Assembly: GCA_947311795.1 (NCBI GenBank)
Contig: CAMZLX010000186.1
Location: forward strand, 1-5,719
DNA length: 5,719 nucleotides
Origin: an uncultured Zetaproteobacteria bacterium
Lineage (GTDB): Bacteria; Pseudomonadota; Zetaproteobacteria; Mariprofundales; Mariprofundaceae
Reading direction: 5' to 3'
Program-made: the position numbers and the translations under genes
The notes under the pieces: generated by a model
The model's database searches: none
Told to the model about the DNA's origin: nothing
The model's input: the letters and a program-made list of their open reading frames with translations, nothing else
Shown: one piece after another, positions 4,567-5,719 of the stretch
How the letters are laid out: each line of letters starts with the position of its first letter
How positions within the stretch are numbered: position 1 is the stretch's first letter

Positions 4567-5719
4567 TGCCTGTTTTTAGCTATGTTGCGGTAGACAACCA
4601 TGGCGACAAGGTGAAAGCTGAGTGCTTTGCCAAAGATGTTGCCAGCTTAAAACAAATGTTAGGCATTTCAGGAATGTGGCTGCTTCAGTCCAACGTCATT
4701 GATGTTTCCAAACGCACACGGACGGTCAAAGTCAATCGCCAAGAGCTTATCGACCTATTCTCATCTTTTGCAACCATGTTGCAGGCTAACATCCCTATTC
4801 TTGATACCGTCAAGACCGTTGCCCAATATACACCAAACGAAGGACTACAATATACCTTAAACCTAGTACGCGATGATATAGAAAGTGGCGTACCTTTATC
4901 TGAGGCCATGGCAAAACACCCTAACGTGTTTCCAAAACAAGTGACCAGTGTTATTCAAGCTGGCGAGTTTAGCGGGCAATTGCCAGAAGTATTCAAAGAT
5001 CTTAAAAACTATTATCAATGGTTACATCACTTAATGAAAGATATCAAACAAGCCTCAACTTATCCAACCATTGTCTTCTTTGTTGTTTGTATATTTATTC
5101 TAGTATTATTTTCCTTTGTCGTCCCTCGCTTTGAAGAAATGCTCTTGGGTCTTAATATCCCTTTACCTTTTATCACATCTGTTATTTTAGATATAAGTCA
5201 TTTTATGGTGGATTATTGGGCTGGGCTGTTCATCATTCCTGTGCTGTGGCTTAGTATCAATGGGTTATACAAACACTCGCCTGCCTTCTCGCAATCGTTT
5301 GACAAGTTTAAACTAAACATCCCTATCTTTGGTAAAATAAACCATATGATAGCACTTTCTCGGTTTGCCCATCACTTCTCCATGATGTTTCGCTCTGGCA
5401 TTCAAATTCTGGACTGCCTTAAACACTGCAGAAACCTCGTAGGTAATGCTCAAATTGCCTCTGCTATCAAAATCACTGAAACCTATGTATATGAGGGGAG
5501 AAACATGAGCGAAGCACTGAATAAACACCAAGTGTTTCCTCCTATGCTTCTGCAAATCATCAAAGTTGGTGAAACAACAGGAACACTGGACCATGCCATG
5601 AGCCAACTGGCCGCATACTATGATGATGAAGTGCCCAAAAAAATCAAACACCTGTTCACTGTTTTAGAGCCCCTGGTCATGCTCATTCTCATTGGCATTG
5701 TCGGCACGGTCGCCATTGC
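4566..5719 (+). CDS. gspF: GspF/PilC-family inner-membrane platform protein (partial; C-terminus beyond the right edge)
   Basis: This protein forms the inner-membrane platform that couples the ATPase to pilin assembly. 384 codons are present; family members are near 400, so only about 20 residues, the rest of the last membrane helix, are missing. It has the duplicated T2SF architecture. The first cytoplasmic domain (about 57-165) contains FATMLQANIPILDTV (68-82) and AGEFSGQL (132-139). Membrane helices lie at about 167-187 and 215-232. The second domain (about 260-362) contains the matching RFAHHFSMMFRSGIQIL (266-282) and VGETTGTLD (334-342). The third helix starts near 366. The ATG at 4566 shares one base with the ATPase stop (TAATG), so the two are translationally coupled; a weak AGGG lies 10 bases upstream. 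No secretin or minor pilin gene is visible before the edge, so gspF versus pilC is a family label only. Confidence 0.95.
   Translation, partial: MPVFSYVAVDNHGDKVKAECFAKDVASLKQMLGISGMWLLQSNVIDVSKRTRTVKVNRQELIDLFSSFATMLQANIPILDTVKTVAQYTPNEGLQYTLNLVRDDIESGVPLSEAMAKHPNVFPKQVTSVIQAGEFSGQLPEVFKDLKNYYQWLHHLMKDIKQASTYPTIVFFVVCIFILVLFSFVVPRFEEMLLGLNIPLPFITSVILDISHFMVDYWAGLFIIPVLWLSINGLYKHSPAFSQSFDKFKLNIPIFGKINHMIALSRFAHHFSMMFRSGIQILDCLKHCRNLVGNAQIASAIKITETYVYEGRNMSEALNKHQVFPPMLLQIIKVGETTGTLDHAMSQLAAYYDDEVPKKIKHLFTVLEPLVMLILIGIVGTVAI

Noticed and set aside
2872..5651. Minus-strand ORFs at 2872-3057, 3483-3773, 3972-4169, 4685-4909 and 5313-5651
   Set aside because: All are antisense to the ATPase or platform gene, with no family motif and no convincing initiation site.

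Overview
The window looks like chromosome of a Gram-negative bacterium, most likely a proteobacterium of moderate G+C. It encodes an inner-membrane peptide-type ABC importer, prepilins with type IV/type II N-termini, and what reads as a sigma-54 promoter. The genus cannot be named from these bases. There is no rRNA, tRNA, CRISPR array, transposase or integrase.

The left part (1-1574, minus strand) holds two MetI-like permease genes of the dipeptide/oligopeptide/nickel ABC importer family. A complete DppB-type permease (648-1574) is followed by a DppC-type permease that runs off the left edge (start at 503). Such genes usually abut, but here 144 bp separate them. That gap holds a 52-codon ORF overlapping both neighbours, a perfect 15-bp palindrome, and a hairpin directly before the downstream start codon.

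The divergent intergenic region (1575-1710) contains a near-consensus -24/-12 sigma-54 promoter pointing right (1637-1652) and a strong ribosome binding site.

The right part (1711-5719, plus strand) is a compact operon of four genes: two nearly identical pilins or pseudopilins, a GspE/PilB-type assembly ATPase, and a GspF/PilC-type inner-membrane platform protein cut by the right edge. The pilins would be processed by a prepilin peptidase not seen here. The ATPase would drive the platform protein to polymerise them into a filament or pseudopilus. No secretin, alignment protein, peptidase or minor pilin is in the window, so secretion, adhesion, motility and DNA uptake all remain possible. The points most worth a second look are the tandem pilin pair with clustered divergence, the sigma-54 promoter, the degenerate c-di-GMP-type N-domain of the ATPase, and the odd gap between the permease genes.
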